DNA of 64,000 nt from Paenibacillus sp. J31TS4 (GTDB taxonomy: Bacteria > Bacillota > Bacilli > Paenibacillales > NBRC-103111). Position 1 is the stretch's first letter, and each line of letters opens with the position of its first letter. Of this stretch, positions 40,534 to 50,190 are shown in pieces. Location: contig NZ_BOSI01000001.1 in the NCBI RefSeq assembly GCF_018403265.1, forward strand, positions 1,550,001 to 1,614,000, given 5' to 3'. The notes under the pieces were generated by a model. It worked only from the letters and a program-made list of their open reading frames with translations. It was not told the DNA's origin and did not search any database. The translations under genes were made by a program, and so were the position numbers.

Positions 40534-43500
40534 CTACTGCCGCCACTGGGCGGTTAACGCCTCGAGATCGGTGCGCAGAATCTGTCTCGCCCGCTCCGAC
40601 GTATCGCCCGGCTTGAATTCCTTCTCCAGCTGCTTCCACAAGCTGTCCGCTTGCTTCAACGCCTTGTCGCTATCGCCCTTGGCCAGATGATGCTCGATTG
40701 TGGCCAGATGAGTGGTGAGGATGGCCTGCAGCGGCTTGCCCAGTTCTCCCTCCGCAGCCAGACGCGAGACCGTCTCCAGCAGGCTTTGTGGGGTGACGTC
40801 AACGGTCAGTGTCGTCTGCGCCTGGCGGGTCAGCCCGTTCGCCAGATAGACGCTCGCCGTGACGGTCGCCGTACCCGGATTGCCGGCGGTGAGGCGCCCT
40901 GACGCATCGACCGATACGACATCAGGACGGTCGCTCGAGTAGGAGGTGTAGACAGCACCGGTAACGCTGAAGTTAGCCGGCTTGCCGTCCGCGTACCATC
41001 CGCTCAGCTGGACGCTCGTTTCCTCGCTTCGATGAAGCGTCTCTTTGCCTGCGCTTGCCTCCAGGCTGGTGAGCCCGATCCGCTCGCTGCTGAGCGGGAT
41101 CGTGACGGCCGCCCCCTCGGCTACATCGTAGAGGAAGCCTTGGTTCAGGTCCGTTGTGCTCTTGTAGGAACGGATCAGCGTGATATCGCCAAGCTCCAGC
41201 GTGTACCGGCCGCTTCCTGCGGGCGTCACGCCCTTGATGCGATAAACGGCGTTCCGAACCTTGTCATTGTTCACATAGATCATTCGGCCGACCAGCTTAT
41301 CGGGAGCAAGGCCCTGCAGATCCATCTGCACGGTCAGGCTATTGGAGAGAGACATCTCCTTCGTAAAATCGAGTAGCGTGCCGGTCAGCCGCGCGATGCC
41401 TTCTGCGCCCGTCTCGCTGGCGGGACGAATGAACGACCCGTCGTTCACGTAGGTAAACGCCGTTTCTCCGTTCTGCTCCGAATAGACGCCAAACGTGCCG
41501 CGGAAGGCGATCCGGCCGTCGACCGTATAGGTCTTGTCCGGATTCAAGCTGCTGACGATATAATCGGTGCGGCCGCTGGCAAGCTGGACCTTGACGGCCG
41601 TAGCTTCCGACTCGCCTACTGCCGCCCCGTCCGCCGTAACGGTCGCCGGGCTGATCGCTGTCACGAACCGGTTGTCCTTATACGGCTCGATGACGGAGGT
41701 GAACAGGCTATCCAGATTCTGGCCGGCGCGGTGCGCGAGCAGGTACCGCAGGCTCTTCGGATTGCCCGGCTTGTTCTGCGGCGGCACGCCGTCGGCAAGC
41801 GCCACATCGTCGACATGTCCGAGCATTGTCAGGCGCAGATGTAGATCCTGCGGACCCGGCAGCACCTTCCATGTGTCCGTCACCTTCCAGTCGACGCTGA
41901 ACTGGCTGGCCGGGTTCTCATCCCGCTCCACATTCTTCAGCCAGTGGTAGCCGGGGCCGACATAGCCGGAGCCCGATACGCTATCGCCCGCCGGGCGAAC
42001 GCCGAACTCCACACCGGGTCCCGCATAGGTGCCCGTTGGCTGCGGAGTGAGCGTCAGTCCCTCCGCGGTGGCCGGACCCTCGGCAGCGTGGAAGCTGAAG
42101 ACATGGTCGCTGCCGCCCTTGACGCGGAAGAAGTCGACCGCGTACGAATTCTGCCCGTCGACGCGGATCATCGCCGTCGTCCGCTTATATAGGTCGGTCT
42201 GCGGATAGACGAGCGGCGCTTCTTGATCGGTCAGCTTGACCATCGCCGTGTTGTCGTACTGCTTCGGTTCGGCGACGACTTGCGTCTTTTGGCGCGTTTT
42301 GCCGACCTGTACGGTGTTGTGGCTGATCGTATTGTTCACCCACTCGTACCGGTTTACATCGGTGGCGTTCGCCTGCTCGGGGTAACCGAGATCCGGCAGC
42401 ATGTCGATGCCAAACGCGTGCATCCCGAGGTTCAGTGAATCGCTGTGACCATGCCCGCCGTTGCGTCCGTAGTACGTCCATACGTCGCGTCTCGTATCGC
42501 CCTGTGCGCTCGCTTCCCCGTCCCGCAGGGCGGCGAAGCCATAGCCCGTCAGATTGACGCTGGAGGCGTCATAGGGGCCCTCCCGATCGATAACCGCCTG
42601 GATGTCCCGGGCGATCTTGTTCGGATCCGGGGTAAAAATATCGCTGTGGATGCCGTCCGTCGTGTTGTTGTTCTGGAAATACGCCATCTGCGCAAACACG
42701 CTGTCCCCATACACCTCAAACGCTTTGATCGTCTGGGCTTTGTTGAGCGTCAGCCCGGGATTGCCGGTCGAACCGGAGTCGCCGATCTGCGGCGTATATT
42801 TGCCCAGCATGACAAGCGGATACATGGAGGAGAACATTTTGCGGAATTTCACGTTGTTGTACAAATCCGCAGCCGGATACTTGTCGTAGCCTCTCAGGAT
42901 GTCGGCGACCTGCTGGTAGGTGTTCAGCCACAGGACGTTGTAGCCGGGCGCCGCCTCGTTGCCCATGCCGTCCCGGTCGACGTCGTTCACCATGCTGAAC
43001 AGCACGTTGCCGCCTGTGACCTGGTACGGAATTTTGTTGACGAACCCGCCCGGCTGGAAGACGTAATCGAGCCAGGTCTTCGTCTCCGGCAGCGTGTCGA
43101 GAACGACCGCCGCCGTCGCGAGCGTGCTTTGATGGAAGCCGTTGTTGCCGCGATTTTTGGATTCCTTGAAAGCCGGGTACATTTGGCGGAGAATGCCGTC
43201 CTCGATATTGCGCCGGATTTGCGTGCCGTTCTCTTTCAAAGGCAGGTTGTACTGCTCGCCTTTCTGCTTAAGGAACGCCACTACTTCCGGGTCATCGAAC
43301 ACCGGATAGAAGGCATCGTACGCATTCGCCAGGTCCTTGGAGAAGGTCGATTCCCAGATCGAGCCGATTACCTTGCCGGCCGGTGCGCCGCCGTGCGAAT
43401 TGACATATATCTTACTATCGAACGTCGAGATGTCCATGGCCGGGTACAGATCGGCCACCCGGTCGAGCAGAATGGCGCCGGCGCGCGCATAGCGCAGATC

Positions 43501-44691
43501 GCCGGTGTAGACGTAGGCGTCGCGGAGGCCGGTCAGCGCCTGCCAGACCGCCCCTGTGCTGTACCAAGCGAACCAATGCGCATAGTAGGCAATGAACGTA
43601 TAACGGGTACCGGTCGCAGGGTCCACCCAGCCGTAGCCGTCGTCTACGCCCCAGGTTGGCCCCATCTCGGGATACAGCGTATTGACGAGAAGATCGCGGT
43701 TCGCGAGATTCGGATCAAAATTGCCGTGCTCGTCGAGTCCGCTCTTGTAGTAGGCGGCAAAATCATTCGTCGGAAACCGCTTGCCGCTCGCCGGATCGAT
43801 CAGCTTCCACGGCTCCTCAAGCGGATTGGCCTTCCACGGGTAGTTCCCGTACGACTTCAGGTCTCCGCTGACGGGGCTCAGGTTGCCGACGAGCTGGTTC
43901 GTGTTGTAGCTCCGCGGGATCTCCTGCGAGGACATCATCGACCAGAGCGTCTCGTAGCCTGCCGCCAGGTACGGGTCCGCCTTGGTTTTTGCAGCTGCGA
44001 GCTGGGTCTGGGCCCAATCGTATTGCTGTGCGTTCGCGCGGGCGGCATCCAGCTTGGTCTGGGTATAGATCGTGCTGCGCTGCTTGCTGCTCGTCACCTG
44101 GCTTAGGTTGACCAGATGAAGCTCGGTCGGGTAGAGCTGAAGCCCTGTCCCCCTGCCGGTTCCGCTTCCTTTGGCCGCCGCCGTCAGTGTAAGCGTGTGG
44201 GTGCCCTGGGTCAGATCTAGCGTGTCCAGGAACAGCAGGGATCCGTTCCCTCCGGTCGTGGAATAGAAGCTGTAGCGGCCTCGCGGCACGCCGTCGACCT
44301 GGACGTCTGCGGTTCCTCCTCCAGGCGCATAATACCCTTGCAGCCGGAGCAGATACTGGCTCTCCGCCGGCGCTTCGAACGAGAACGAGCGGGACTGTCC
44401 CTCTGCGGTCGCTTTGATTTGGGCTCCGTACGACTGGGCGGCGATAGAAGGAGCGGCCGCCGGGTCGCCGACCAACGACCAGCCGGGCTGGGTCGGCTGG
44501 CCGGGAAGCCCGAGCTTCCCGAACGAGTAGACGGTTGTATCCGGCATCACATAGGTGTCTTCCGCTTGGATGGCCGATTCGGCGGCCTGTCCGGGCGCCG
44601 GCAGCAAGCCGGAACAGACGGACAGCAGCATGGTGCCTAGCATCAGCTTGGCCGCATGGCGCGATAGACGGGTGTGCAGATTGGAATTCAC
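40534..44691 (-). CDS. Secreted heparinase II/III-like polysaccharide lyase with Big_2 and C-terminal helical domains
   Basis: 1385 residues. A signal peptide ends PAPGQAAES (about 37). Next is a carbohydrate-binding-like beta domain (about 40-190), then an alpha/alpha toroid. A heparinase II/III-type beta domain contains YGRNGGHGHSDSLNLGMHAFG and NTISHNTVQVGKTRQK. Near the end are a Big_2 domain (YTSYSSDRPDVVSVDASGRLTA) and a FIMAH-like helical tail. It probably cleaves an acidic polysaccharide outside the cell; the substrate is unknown. Starts at GTG with GAGGAGG upstream. A cre-like site precedes it. Confidence 0.85.
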   Translation of the reverse strand: MNSNLHTRLSRHAAKLMLGTMLLSVCSGLLPAPGQAAESAIQAEDTYVMPDTTVYSFGKLGLPGQPTQPGWSLVGDPAAAPSIAAQSYGAQIKATAEGQSRSFSFEAPAESQYLLRLQGYYAPGGGTADVQVDGVPRGRYSFYSTTGGNGSLLFLDTLDLTQGTHTLTLTAAAKGSGTGRGTGLQLYPTELHLVNLSQVTSSKQRSTIYTQTKLDAARANAQQYDWAQTQLAAAKTKADPYLAAGYETLWSMMSSQEIPRSYNTNQLVGNLSPVSGDLKSYGNYPWKANPLEEPWKLIDPASGKRFPTNDFAAYYKSGLDEHGNFDPNLANRDLLVNTLYPEMGPTWGVDDGYGWVDPATGTRYTFIAYYAHWFAWYSTGAVWQALTGLRDAYVYTGDLRYARAGAILLDRVADLYPAMDISTFDSKIYVNSHGGAPAGKVIGSIWESTFSKDLANAYDAFYPVFDDPEVVAFLKQKGEQYNLPLKENGTQIRRNIEDGILRQMYPAFKESKNRGNNGFHQSTLATAAVVLDTLPETKTWLDYVFQPGGFVNKIPYQVTGGNVLFSMVNDVDRDGMGNEAAPGYNVLWLNTYQQVADILRGYDKYPAADLYNNVKFRKMFSSMYPLVMLGKYTPQIGDSGSTGNPGLTLNKAQTIKAFEVYGDSVFAQMAYFQNNNTTDGIHSDIFTPDPNKIARDIQAVIDREGPYDASSVNLTGYGFAALRDGEASAQGDTRRDVWTYYGRNGGHGHSDSLNLGMHAFGIDMLPDLGYPEQANATDVNRYEWVNNTISHNTVQVGKTRQKTQVVAEPKQYDNTAMVKLTDQEAPLVYPQTDLYKRTTAMIRVDGQNSYAVDFFRVKGGSDHVFSFHAAEGPATAEGLTLTPQPTGTYAGPGVEFGVRPAGDSVSGSGYVGPGYHWLKNVERDENPASQFSVDWKVTDTWKVLPGPQDLHLRLTMLGHVDDVALADGVPPQNKPGNPKSLRYLLAHRAGQNLDSLFTSVIEPYKDNRFVTAISPATVTADGAAVGESEATAVKVQLASGRTDYIVSSLNPDKTYTVDGRIAFRGTFGVYSEQNGETAFTYVNDGSFIRPASETGAEGIARLTGTLLDFTKEMSLSNSLTVQMDLQGLAPDKLVGRMIYVNNDKVRNAVYRIKGVTPAGSGRYTLELGDITLIRSYKSTTDLNQGFLYDVAEGAAVTIPLSSERIGLTSLEASAGKETLHRSEETSVQLSGWYADGKPANFSVTGAVYTSYSSDRPDVVSVDASGRLTAGNPGTATVTASVYLANGLTRQAQTTLTVDVTPQSLLETVSRLAAEGELGKPLQAILTTHLATIEHHLAKGDSDKALKQADSLWKQLEKEFKPGDTSERARQILRTDLEALTAQWRQ

Positions 44692-44708
44692 AGGTTACCT
44701 CCTCGGTT

Positions 44709-44722
44709 TGAAAACGCTTTAG
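44709..44722. promoter_or_regulatory. cre-like site (CcpA) before heparinase-like gene
   Basis: TGAAAACGCTTTAG versus the consensus TGWAANCGNTNWCA: the core CG and flanking bases fit, the last two do not. It lies 18 bp before the start codon, where bound CcpA could block transcription. The rest of 44723-44985 has no gene I can support. Confidence 0.5.
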
Positions 44723-44985
44723 TTTTGACGCGCAACAAAACGACTTGCTTTCTCCTGTCGATTCCTGGTGCAGGCGGCAGCTTGCTGCCGCAAGTCCTTC
44801 GTGCCTCCTTTCCATCGGATTCGCTGTCTGCGCAACATGATCGATACTTAACCTGTATCGTACCCGTTATTTTCTACAACAACCGGCAAGACTCCTTTTC
44901 CCCGGCGTGTCCAAAAATGTACCATAAATCGGACACCGGCTTCCGGATGCCAGCTTCTCCGGCCGGCGTACTGCCCGGACACGGC

Positions 44986-45020
44986 AAAAAGCCCGGCTTC
45001 CCTGAGGGAAACCGAGCCAA
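44986..45020 (-). terminator. Terminator after Gfo/Idh/MocA gene
   Basis: The minus strand reads GGCTCGGTTTCCC-TCA-GGGAAGCCGGGCT then TTTT, a long stem with G-U pairs, 27 bp after the stop. Confidence 0.75.
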
Positions 45021-45046
45021 GAGACGGATGGGAAAGCGTGACGCGA

Positions 45047-46129
45047 TTAATCGAAATAGATAGCTTTACCGGTACGCGAGGACTCGTAAATCGCCTCGAG
45101 AATCTCCGACACGACCAAAGCCTGCTCCGGCGTAACGACCGGCTCGGTGTCGTTCTGGATCGCCTCGATCCACAGCCGCATCTCGAGATCCGGGCCCTGC
45201 TCTTCCTTGGAGTCGTAGAACGCCACTCCTTTGCCCCCCAGATTGATCTCCTGGGTATAGAGCCGTCCGAGGCTCTCGCCGTTGATGCGCAGCCCGTCCT
45301 GCATATCGGCGCCGCCCTCGGTTCCGCAAAGCGTGCACTTCGCTTCTCCGTCCTGCAGCGTGTTGAGCGCCCAGCTGGATTCCAGCACGATGGTGGCGCC
45401 GTTCTTCATGGTGATCATGCCGAACGCGGAATCCTCAACCGTGAATTGCTTCGGATCCCAAGGACCCCAGGCGTTCGCAGCGTTCTCGCGTTGAGACAGC
45501 TTATGATAGGCGGTGCCGAGCACCACTTTGGGCTCATAATTGTTCATCATCCACAGCGTCAGGTCAAGCGCGTGTGTGCCGATGTCGATGAGCGGGCCTC
45601 CGCCCTGCTTCTCCTCGTCCAGGAAGACGCCCCAGGTTGGCACGGCACGCCGGCGGAGCGCATGCGCGCGCGCATAGTAGACCTCGCCCAAATCCCCTCT
45701 CTCGCAGATCTGGTGGAGATACTGCGAATCGAGACGGAACCGGTTGTTGTAGCCGATCGTCAGCTTCTTGCCGGATTTCTTCGCAGCTTCGAGCATGCGG
45801 CGGGCATCGGCAGCCGTCTTGGCCATCGGCTTTTCGCACATGACGTGCTTATCCGCTTCCAATGCGGCGATCGTGATCTCCGCATGGGAATCGTTCGGCG
45901 TGCAGACATGCACGACGTCGATCGAGGCATCCTGGAGCACTTCCTTGTAATCGACGTAAACCTTGGAGCCCTCCGCCCCGTATTCCTTCGCCGCTTTCTC
46001 GGCCCTCTCCACAATCAGATCGCAGAAGGCCACCATCTCTACGGTGTCCAGCTTCGCCAGGCTCTTCATGTGTTTGCCGTTTGCAATGCCGCCGCATCCG
46101 ATGATCGCGACTTTCAGCTTGTTCGACAT
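45047..46129 (-). CDS. Gfo/Idh/MocA family oxidoreductase
   Basis: 360 residues. The N-terminal Rossmann domain has VAIIGCGGIANGKHM, and the family motif is VMCEKPMAKTA. The C-terminal domain has the catalytic-region GGGPLIDIGTHALDLTLWMM with the conserved His. Such enzymes use NAD(P) to oxidise or epimerise sugars and inositols. ATG 46129 was chosen because AGAGGAGAA lies 7 nt upstream. A second family member lies 208 bp upstream on the same strand; the pair may act on one sugar pathway. The substrate is not readable. Confidence 0.9.
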   Translation of the reverse strand: MSNKLKVAIIGCGGIANGKHMKSLAKLDTVEMVAFCDLIVERAEKAAKEYGAEGSKVYVDYKEVLQDASIDVVHVCTPNDSHAEITIAALEADKHVMCEKPMAKTAADARRMLEAAKKSGKKLTIGYNNRFRLDSQYLHQICERGDLGEVYYARAHALRRRAVPTWGVFLDEEKQGGGPLIDIGTHALDLTLWMMNNYEPKVVLGTAYHKLSQRENAANAWGPWDPKQFTVEDSAFGMITMKNGATIVLESSWALNTLQDGEAKCTLCGTEGGADMQDGLRINGESLGRLYTQEINLGGKGVAFYDSKEEQGPDLEMRLWIEAIQNDTEPVVTPEQALVVSEILEAIYESSRTGKAIYFD

Positions 46130-46337
46130 GACAGATTTCTCCTCTCGCATATGCGCTGTATCCGGGATAGCCGCCATGGGCCCCCTCGCAGGAATAAGTA
46201 TAGAAAATGCCACTGGAAAAGAAAACCGTCGGTTGCTTGCTCGCGCTCTTAATCCGGGGGGAACGGCAGCGGAGCCGGGGCTGTCTCCTCCGTCAGGCCG
46301 GCGGCTGCCCCTGTTCCTTCCGTCTCCCCCTTGGCCG

Positions 46338-47312
46338 CTAGATGAGCGAAATTCTTGTCTTCTCGCGGTCCGCTTGGAACAGCGCATCCGTGATCCGGGT
46401 CTGCTGGATGGCGTCCTCGATGCCGAACGGCACCGGCTCTTCCTTCAGAATCGCGTCGGCGAACGCCTCCACCTGGAAGATGTACGCCTGGACCCGGTCG
46501 GTGATCCACTTCTGCTTCTGCCCGTTGTATTCCGCCGTGATGGTGACGCTGTTCGGCTCGACCTTGGAGGCGACGGACATCCTGCCCTTCGTCCCGTACA
46601 GATCGAACGAAGAGCCGTTCGCCATATCGAAGGCGGCGCAGCACTGCGCGACCCGGTTGCCGGGGTAGTAGAGCGACCCGATGAAACGGGCGTCCACATC
46701 CGTATCCGACCACTTCATCATGCTCTCGACGGCGACCGGCTCCGCATCCATGAAATAACGGCTCCAGGCGATCGGGTAGCAGCCGAGATCGTACAGCGCC
46801 CCCCCTCCCCATTCCTTCACCCAACGGGTGCTGGCCGGGTCCGCGACGAACGAATAATGCGCGGTCATCACATTGACCTCGCCGATAACATCGTCGTCGA
46901 GCATCGCCTTGATCGCGGGGTAGGCCTTCTGGAACCGCCAAGAATGCGCTTCCATAACTTGAACGCCGTTAGCCTTGGCGGCCTCCGCAACCTCTCTTGC
47001 TTCCTGCTCGTTCATCGTGAACGGTTTCTCCAACAATACATGCTTGCCCGCCTGAAGCGCCTTGATCGCCCATTCCTTGTGCAAATGATTGAGCAGAGCA
47101 ATGTAGACGGCGTCGATTGCGGGGTCTTCAATCAGCTCCTGGTAATTGGCATACCGATGGGCCAGGCCGTACTTGAGCGCGGCGCTCTCGCCGTTCTCCG
47201 GCGTCCGGCCGGCGATACCGTGCCATTCGCTGTTCTCCGCATGGTGGATGGCAATGCCGGCCTTCGAGATAATCTTGCCCGTGCCGAGCACGCCCCAACA
47301 TAGCTTGCGCAT
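46338..47312 (-). CDS. Gfo/Idh/MocA family oxidoreductase (dimeric dihydrodiol dehydrogenase-like)
   Basis: 324 residues. The nucleotide site is WGVLGTGKIISKAGIA, the family motif is VLLEKPFTMNE, and the C-terminal domain includes WGGGALYDLGCYPIAWSRY. It groups with glucose-fructose oxidoreductase or dihydrodiol dehydrogenase-like members by the GGGALYDLG motif, and differs clearly from the neighbour at 45.0 kb. It follows phoP by 45 nt on the same strand and could be read from its promoter; any link to phosphate is not evident. Confidence 0.9.
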   Translation of the reverse strand: MRKLCWGVLGTGKIISKAGIAIHHAENSEWHGIAGRTPENGESAALKYGLAHRYANYQELIEDPAIDAVYIALLNHLHKEWAIKALQAGKHVLLEKPFTMNEQEAREVAEAAKANGVQVMEAHSWRFQKAYPAIKAMLDDDVIGEVNVMTAHYSFVADPASTRWVKEWGGGALYDLGCYPIAWSRYFMDAEPVAVESMMKWSDTDVDARFIGSLYYPGNRVAQCCAAFDMANGSSFDLYGTKGRMSVASKVEPNSVTITAEYNGQKQKWITDRVQAYIFQVEAFADAILKEEPVPFGIEDAIQQTRITDALFQADREKTRISLI

Positions 47313-47357
47313 CCGCTCACCTCGCTTCCTGCATTGTCCGGCGGCCGGAGGCCGCCT

Positions 47358-48077
47358 TTACTTCTGCTTGCCCGAGTGGGCGACGAGCTTGTAGCCGACG
47401 CCCCGGATCGATTCGATCTGGACCGACTGCTGGTTCATCTCCAGCTTCTTGCGCAGGGAGCTGACGTGAACGTCCACCGTCCGCTGCCCTCCGATATAGT
47501 CGAATCCCCAGACGACGTTCATCAGATCGTCGCGCGTCACGACCACCCCGGGCCGCTGAACCAAGTACAGCAAGACCTCGAATTCCTTCGGGCGCAGTGA
47601 GATGGGTTCCCCGTGCAGATGCACCTCGTATTTCTCCGGATAGATCATCAGATCGCCGACCGGTATCGCCTTCTCTCCGCCTTCTCCGCCTTCCTCTGCG
47701 GTCTGGTCCGGCGAGACGCGCCGGAGCACAGCCGCCACCCGGGCGAGCAGCTCCGCCACGCCGAACGGCTTGGTGATGTAGTCGTCGGCGCCGTACTTGA
47801 GCCCCTGGACGATCTCCTCCTCGGCGCTGCGCGCGGTGAGGACGATGACCGGCGTCCGGATGCCGGCCTGCCGCAGACGGGATAGAATCTCGAGCCCGTT
47901 CATTCCCGGCAGCATCAGATCGAGAATGATCAGATCATGCCGGTTCTTCATCGCCGCGCGGAGACCGTCTCCGCCGTGATCGACGAGCTCGACCAGATAC
48001 CCTTCCTGGGACAGATTGTACGAGAGAAGACGTGCCAGCGTCGGCTCGTCTTCGATGATCAACAGGTTGTGCTGCAT
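47358..48077 (-). CDS. phoP: Phosphate response regulator PhoP (OmpR family)
   Basis: 239 residues. The receiver domain has acidic pocket IIEDE, phospho-Asp in LIILDLMLPGMNG and Lys in YITKPF. An acidic linker with TAEEGGEGGEK precedes the winged helix (LRPKEFEVLLYLVQ; RTVDVHVSSLRKKLE; IRGVGYKL). It activates or represses phosphate-starvation genes by binding Pho boxes. Start 48077 or an in-frame ATG 12 nt earlier are both possible. It lies downstream of phoR with its own promoter overlapping the phoR stop codon. PhoP identity rests on the phoR neighbour and Pho boxes. Confidence 0.9.
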   Translation of the reverse strand: MQHNLLIIEDEPTLARLLSYNLSQEGYLVELVDHGGDGLRAAMKNRHDLIILDLMLPGMNGLEILSRLRQAGIRTPVIVLTARSAEEEIVQGLKYGADDYITKPFGVAELLARVAAVLRRVSPDQTAEEGGEGGEKAIPVGDLMIYPEKYEVHLHGEPISLRPKEFEVLLYLVQRPGVVVTRDDLMNVVWGFDYIGGQRTVDVHVSSLRKKLEMNQQSVQIESIRGVGYKLVAHSGKQK

Positions 48078-48136
48078 GGGACTTTCCATCTCCCGCCTTT
48101 GTGTGTAATCCTGGTGGAGCCCGTTGCTTCGTTTCT

Positions 48137-48166
48137 ATTATAGCTCTTTTTTCGCCCGATTGCTAA
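48137..48166 (-). promoter_or_regulatory. Sigma-A-type promoter of phoP inside the phoR end
   Basis: On the minus strand TTAGCA (48166-48161), an 18-nt spacer and TATAAT (48142-48137). The -35 covers the phoR stop TAG. It would allow phoP transcription independent of phoR. Confidence 0.6.
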
Positions 48167-49983
48167 AATCTTCCCGGCTGCTCCTGCACAACCGGCAGCT
48201 CGATTAGGAACCTCGTGCCGGCCCCGTGCTCGCTCTCTACCGTAATCGTGCCGTGATGCAGCTCCACCAGATGCTTAACGATCGACAGACCGAGACCCGT
48301 GCCGCCCGAGCTCCGCGAGCGGGCCTTGTCCACCCGGTAGAAGCGTTCGAAGATGCGCGGCAAATCCTTCTTCGGAATGCCGATGCCCGTATCCGAGACG
48401 GCAATCCGGATCTTGTCGTAATCCCCTGTCCCGTTCTCGAGCAGGACGGGCTCGGCCGTCACCCGGACGCGTCCTCCCTCAGGAGTATAATTGATGCCGT
48501 TGGACAGCAAATTGATGAGAATTTGGCGGAGCCGGTCCTCGTCGGCCTCCATGAACAGGCTCGGCTCGCATGCGGCTTCCAGCCGGATGTTCTTTTTGTC
48601 CGCTTCGGCCTGCATCATCTGAACCGTCTTGGCGAGGAACTCCGGCAGGTCGACCGGCGAATACTGGAGCGGCACGCGCTTCGATTCGATCTTCGACAGC
48701 TCTAGGATGTCCCCGATCAGCCGGTTCAGACGCTCGCTCTCGTCATAGATAATCTGCAGGAAGGCGCGAGCGGTCTCCGTATCGTTCATCGCGCCGGCGA
48801 GCAGCGTTTCGGCAAAGCCTTTAACGGCCGCGACCGGTGTCTTGAGCTCATGGGAGACATTGGCGACGAACTCGCTGCGCACCCGTTCCAGCCGCCTGAG
48901 GGCCGTTATGTTGTGAAGCACAACGAGCGCGCCGGTCCCTTCCTCCTCGTCCTCCTGCGCGATCGGATTGAGCGACACCTCGAGGATGCGCTCCTCGGGG
49001 TAATAGACGATCATCTCGTCGCGCACCGGCTGCCGGGTATCGAGGCATTCCTGGATCATCTGCGCGAGCTCGAACGGCATACGGGCCTCCCCGTATTCGC
49101 GCCCGAGCAGCTCGCCCGTCGAGATGCCGAGGAATTCCTCTCCCGACCGGTTGAGCAGCGCGATCGTGCCGCCGGCGTCGATCATCATGACGCCGCTCTG
49201 CATGTTCTCGAGCACGTTCTTGAGGCGCTCCTCTTCCTTGCGGATGCGGTTCATCTGCGTCTGCAGGCTGCCCGCCATCGTATTGATTGCCGCCCCCAGC
49301 TGGCCGACCTCGTCGCGAGTGCGAATCTTGACGCGGGCCCCGTAATGCATGTTGGTGATCTGCCGGGCGACCCGCATCATCTTCTCGATCGGCCGGGTCA
49401 GCCCATGCGCGAGCCGGTAGGACACCACTCCGGCGAGGAGCGTCAGCACGCCGAGTCCCGCGAACAGGAACAGCCACAGCTTCTTGAGCGAGGCATCTAC
49501 ATGCGCGAGCCCCATGGCTAGGCGTATGTAGCCGGTAATGGCGCCGCCCGGCTCGCGAAGCGGCAGGGCGACGTACAGCATATCCGCATCCAGCGTCGCG
49601 CTGTGCCGGATCGAATAGCCGATGCCGGCTTCCTTGGCTTCTACGATTTCTTTGCGCCCGCTGTGATTGTCCATCGTCTCGGGCGGCTGGTCGGAATCGC
49701 CGACCACCGTGCCGTCGGCTCGGATGAGCGTAATCCGGGCGCCTGCCGATTCCTTCAAATAGGCAATGCGGTCCTGATACTCCCTCAGACGGGAGGCTTC
49801 TGCATCGTACAGATCCCAGCGGTACGCCACCTGCAGCAGCCGGATCTCGCGGGCGAGGTTGTCCTGCTGCGATTCGATATAGAGCGTCTTGATCAATTGC
49901 GCCGTGAAGACACCCGCCCCTGCGAGGGAGAGCCCGATCAACAGGACGAATAGAGCGGTCAGACGATTGCGGAATTTGTTCAT
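48163..49983 (-). CDS. phoR: Phosphate sensor histidine kinase PhoR (PnpS)
   Basis: 606 residues. Two transmembrane helices (about 8-30 and 170-190) flank an extracytoplasmic sensor domain. A HAMP segment, a PAS domain (about 255-340, MIDAGGTIALLNRSGEEFLG), HisKA (EFVANVSHELKTPVAAVKG) and an ATPase domain (LLSNGINYTPEGG; VSDTGIGIP; GGTGLGLSIVKHLVELHHG) follow. It phosphorylates PhoP when phosphate is scarce. It is upstream of phoP, opposite to the usual phoP-phoR order in Bacillus. A two-repeat Pho box precedes it. Confidence 0.93.
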   Translation of the reverse strand: MNKFRNRLTALFVLLIGLSLAGAGVFTAQLIKTLYIESQQDNLAREIRLLQVAYRWDLYDAEASRLREYQDRIAYLKESAGARITLIRADGTVVGDSDQPPETMDNHSGRKEIVEAKEAGIGYSIRHSATLDADMLYVALPLREPGGAITGYIRLAMGLAHVDASLKKLWLFLFAGLGVLTLLAGVVSYRLAHGLTRPIEKMMRVARQITNMHYGARVKIRTRDEVGQLGAAINTMAGSLQTQMNRIRKEEERLKNVLENMQSGVMMIDAGGTIALLNRSGEEFLGISTGELLGREYGEARMPFELAQMIQECLDTRQPVRDEMIVYYPEERILEVSLNPIAQEDEEEGTGALVVLHNITALRRLERVRSEFVANVSHELKTPVAAVKGFAETLLAGAMNDTETARAFLQIIYDESERLNRLIGDILELSKIESKRVPLQYSPVDLPEFLAKTVQMMQAEADKKNIRLEAACEPSLFMEADEDRLRQILINLLSNGINYTPEGGRVRVTAEPVLLENGTGDYDKIRIAVSDTGIGIPKKDLPRIFERFYRVDKARSRSSGGTGLGLSIVKHLVELHHGTITVESEHGAGTRFLIELPVVQEQPGRF

Positions 49984-50124
49984 GGAAGTTCACTCGCTTC
50001 TCTCTTGTCCGGCAGCCGGCTCGCCTGCCGGCTGTCGGCAGGGGCGCGGCTGCATCCGCGGACTTCCTTCCTCTTATCGTAACCCGGCATGCAGGGAAAA
50101 TCCACCGTCCCGCCGCGAGCCGAA

Positions 50125-50141
50125 GATTAAGGTTTTGTAAA
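50125..50141. promoter_or_regulatory. Two-repeat Pho box between phoR and a divergent secreted protein gene
   Basis: TGTAAA (50136-50141) and GATTAA (50125-50130) are 11 nt apart; on the minus strand this reads TTTACA-AAACC-TTAATC. It is nearly the same as part of the pstC box (ATTAA.GGTTTGTAAAGG). It could serve phoR, the divergent gene, or both. Confidence 0.65.
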
Positions 50142-50190
50142 GGTGCACATCCTAACGATTCCAGCTCTCTTCGCGAAAGGACGGATGACG

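Noticed and set aside
42445-44106. A 550-codon open frame antisense to the heparinase-like gene, and similar long frames opposite the hybrid kinase, fumarase and pyk
   Set aside because: All lie over genes with clear motifs on the other strand, and their composition is typical of GC-rich shadows.
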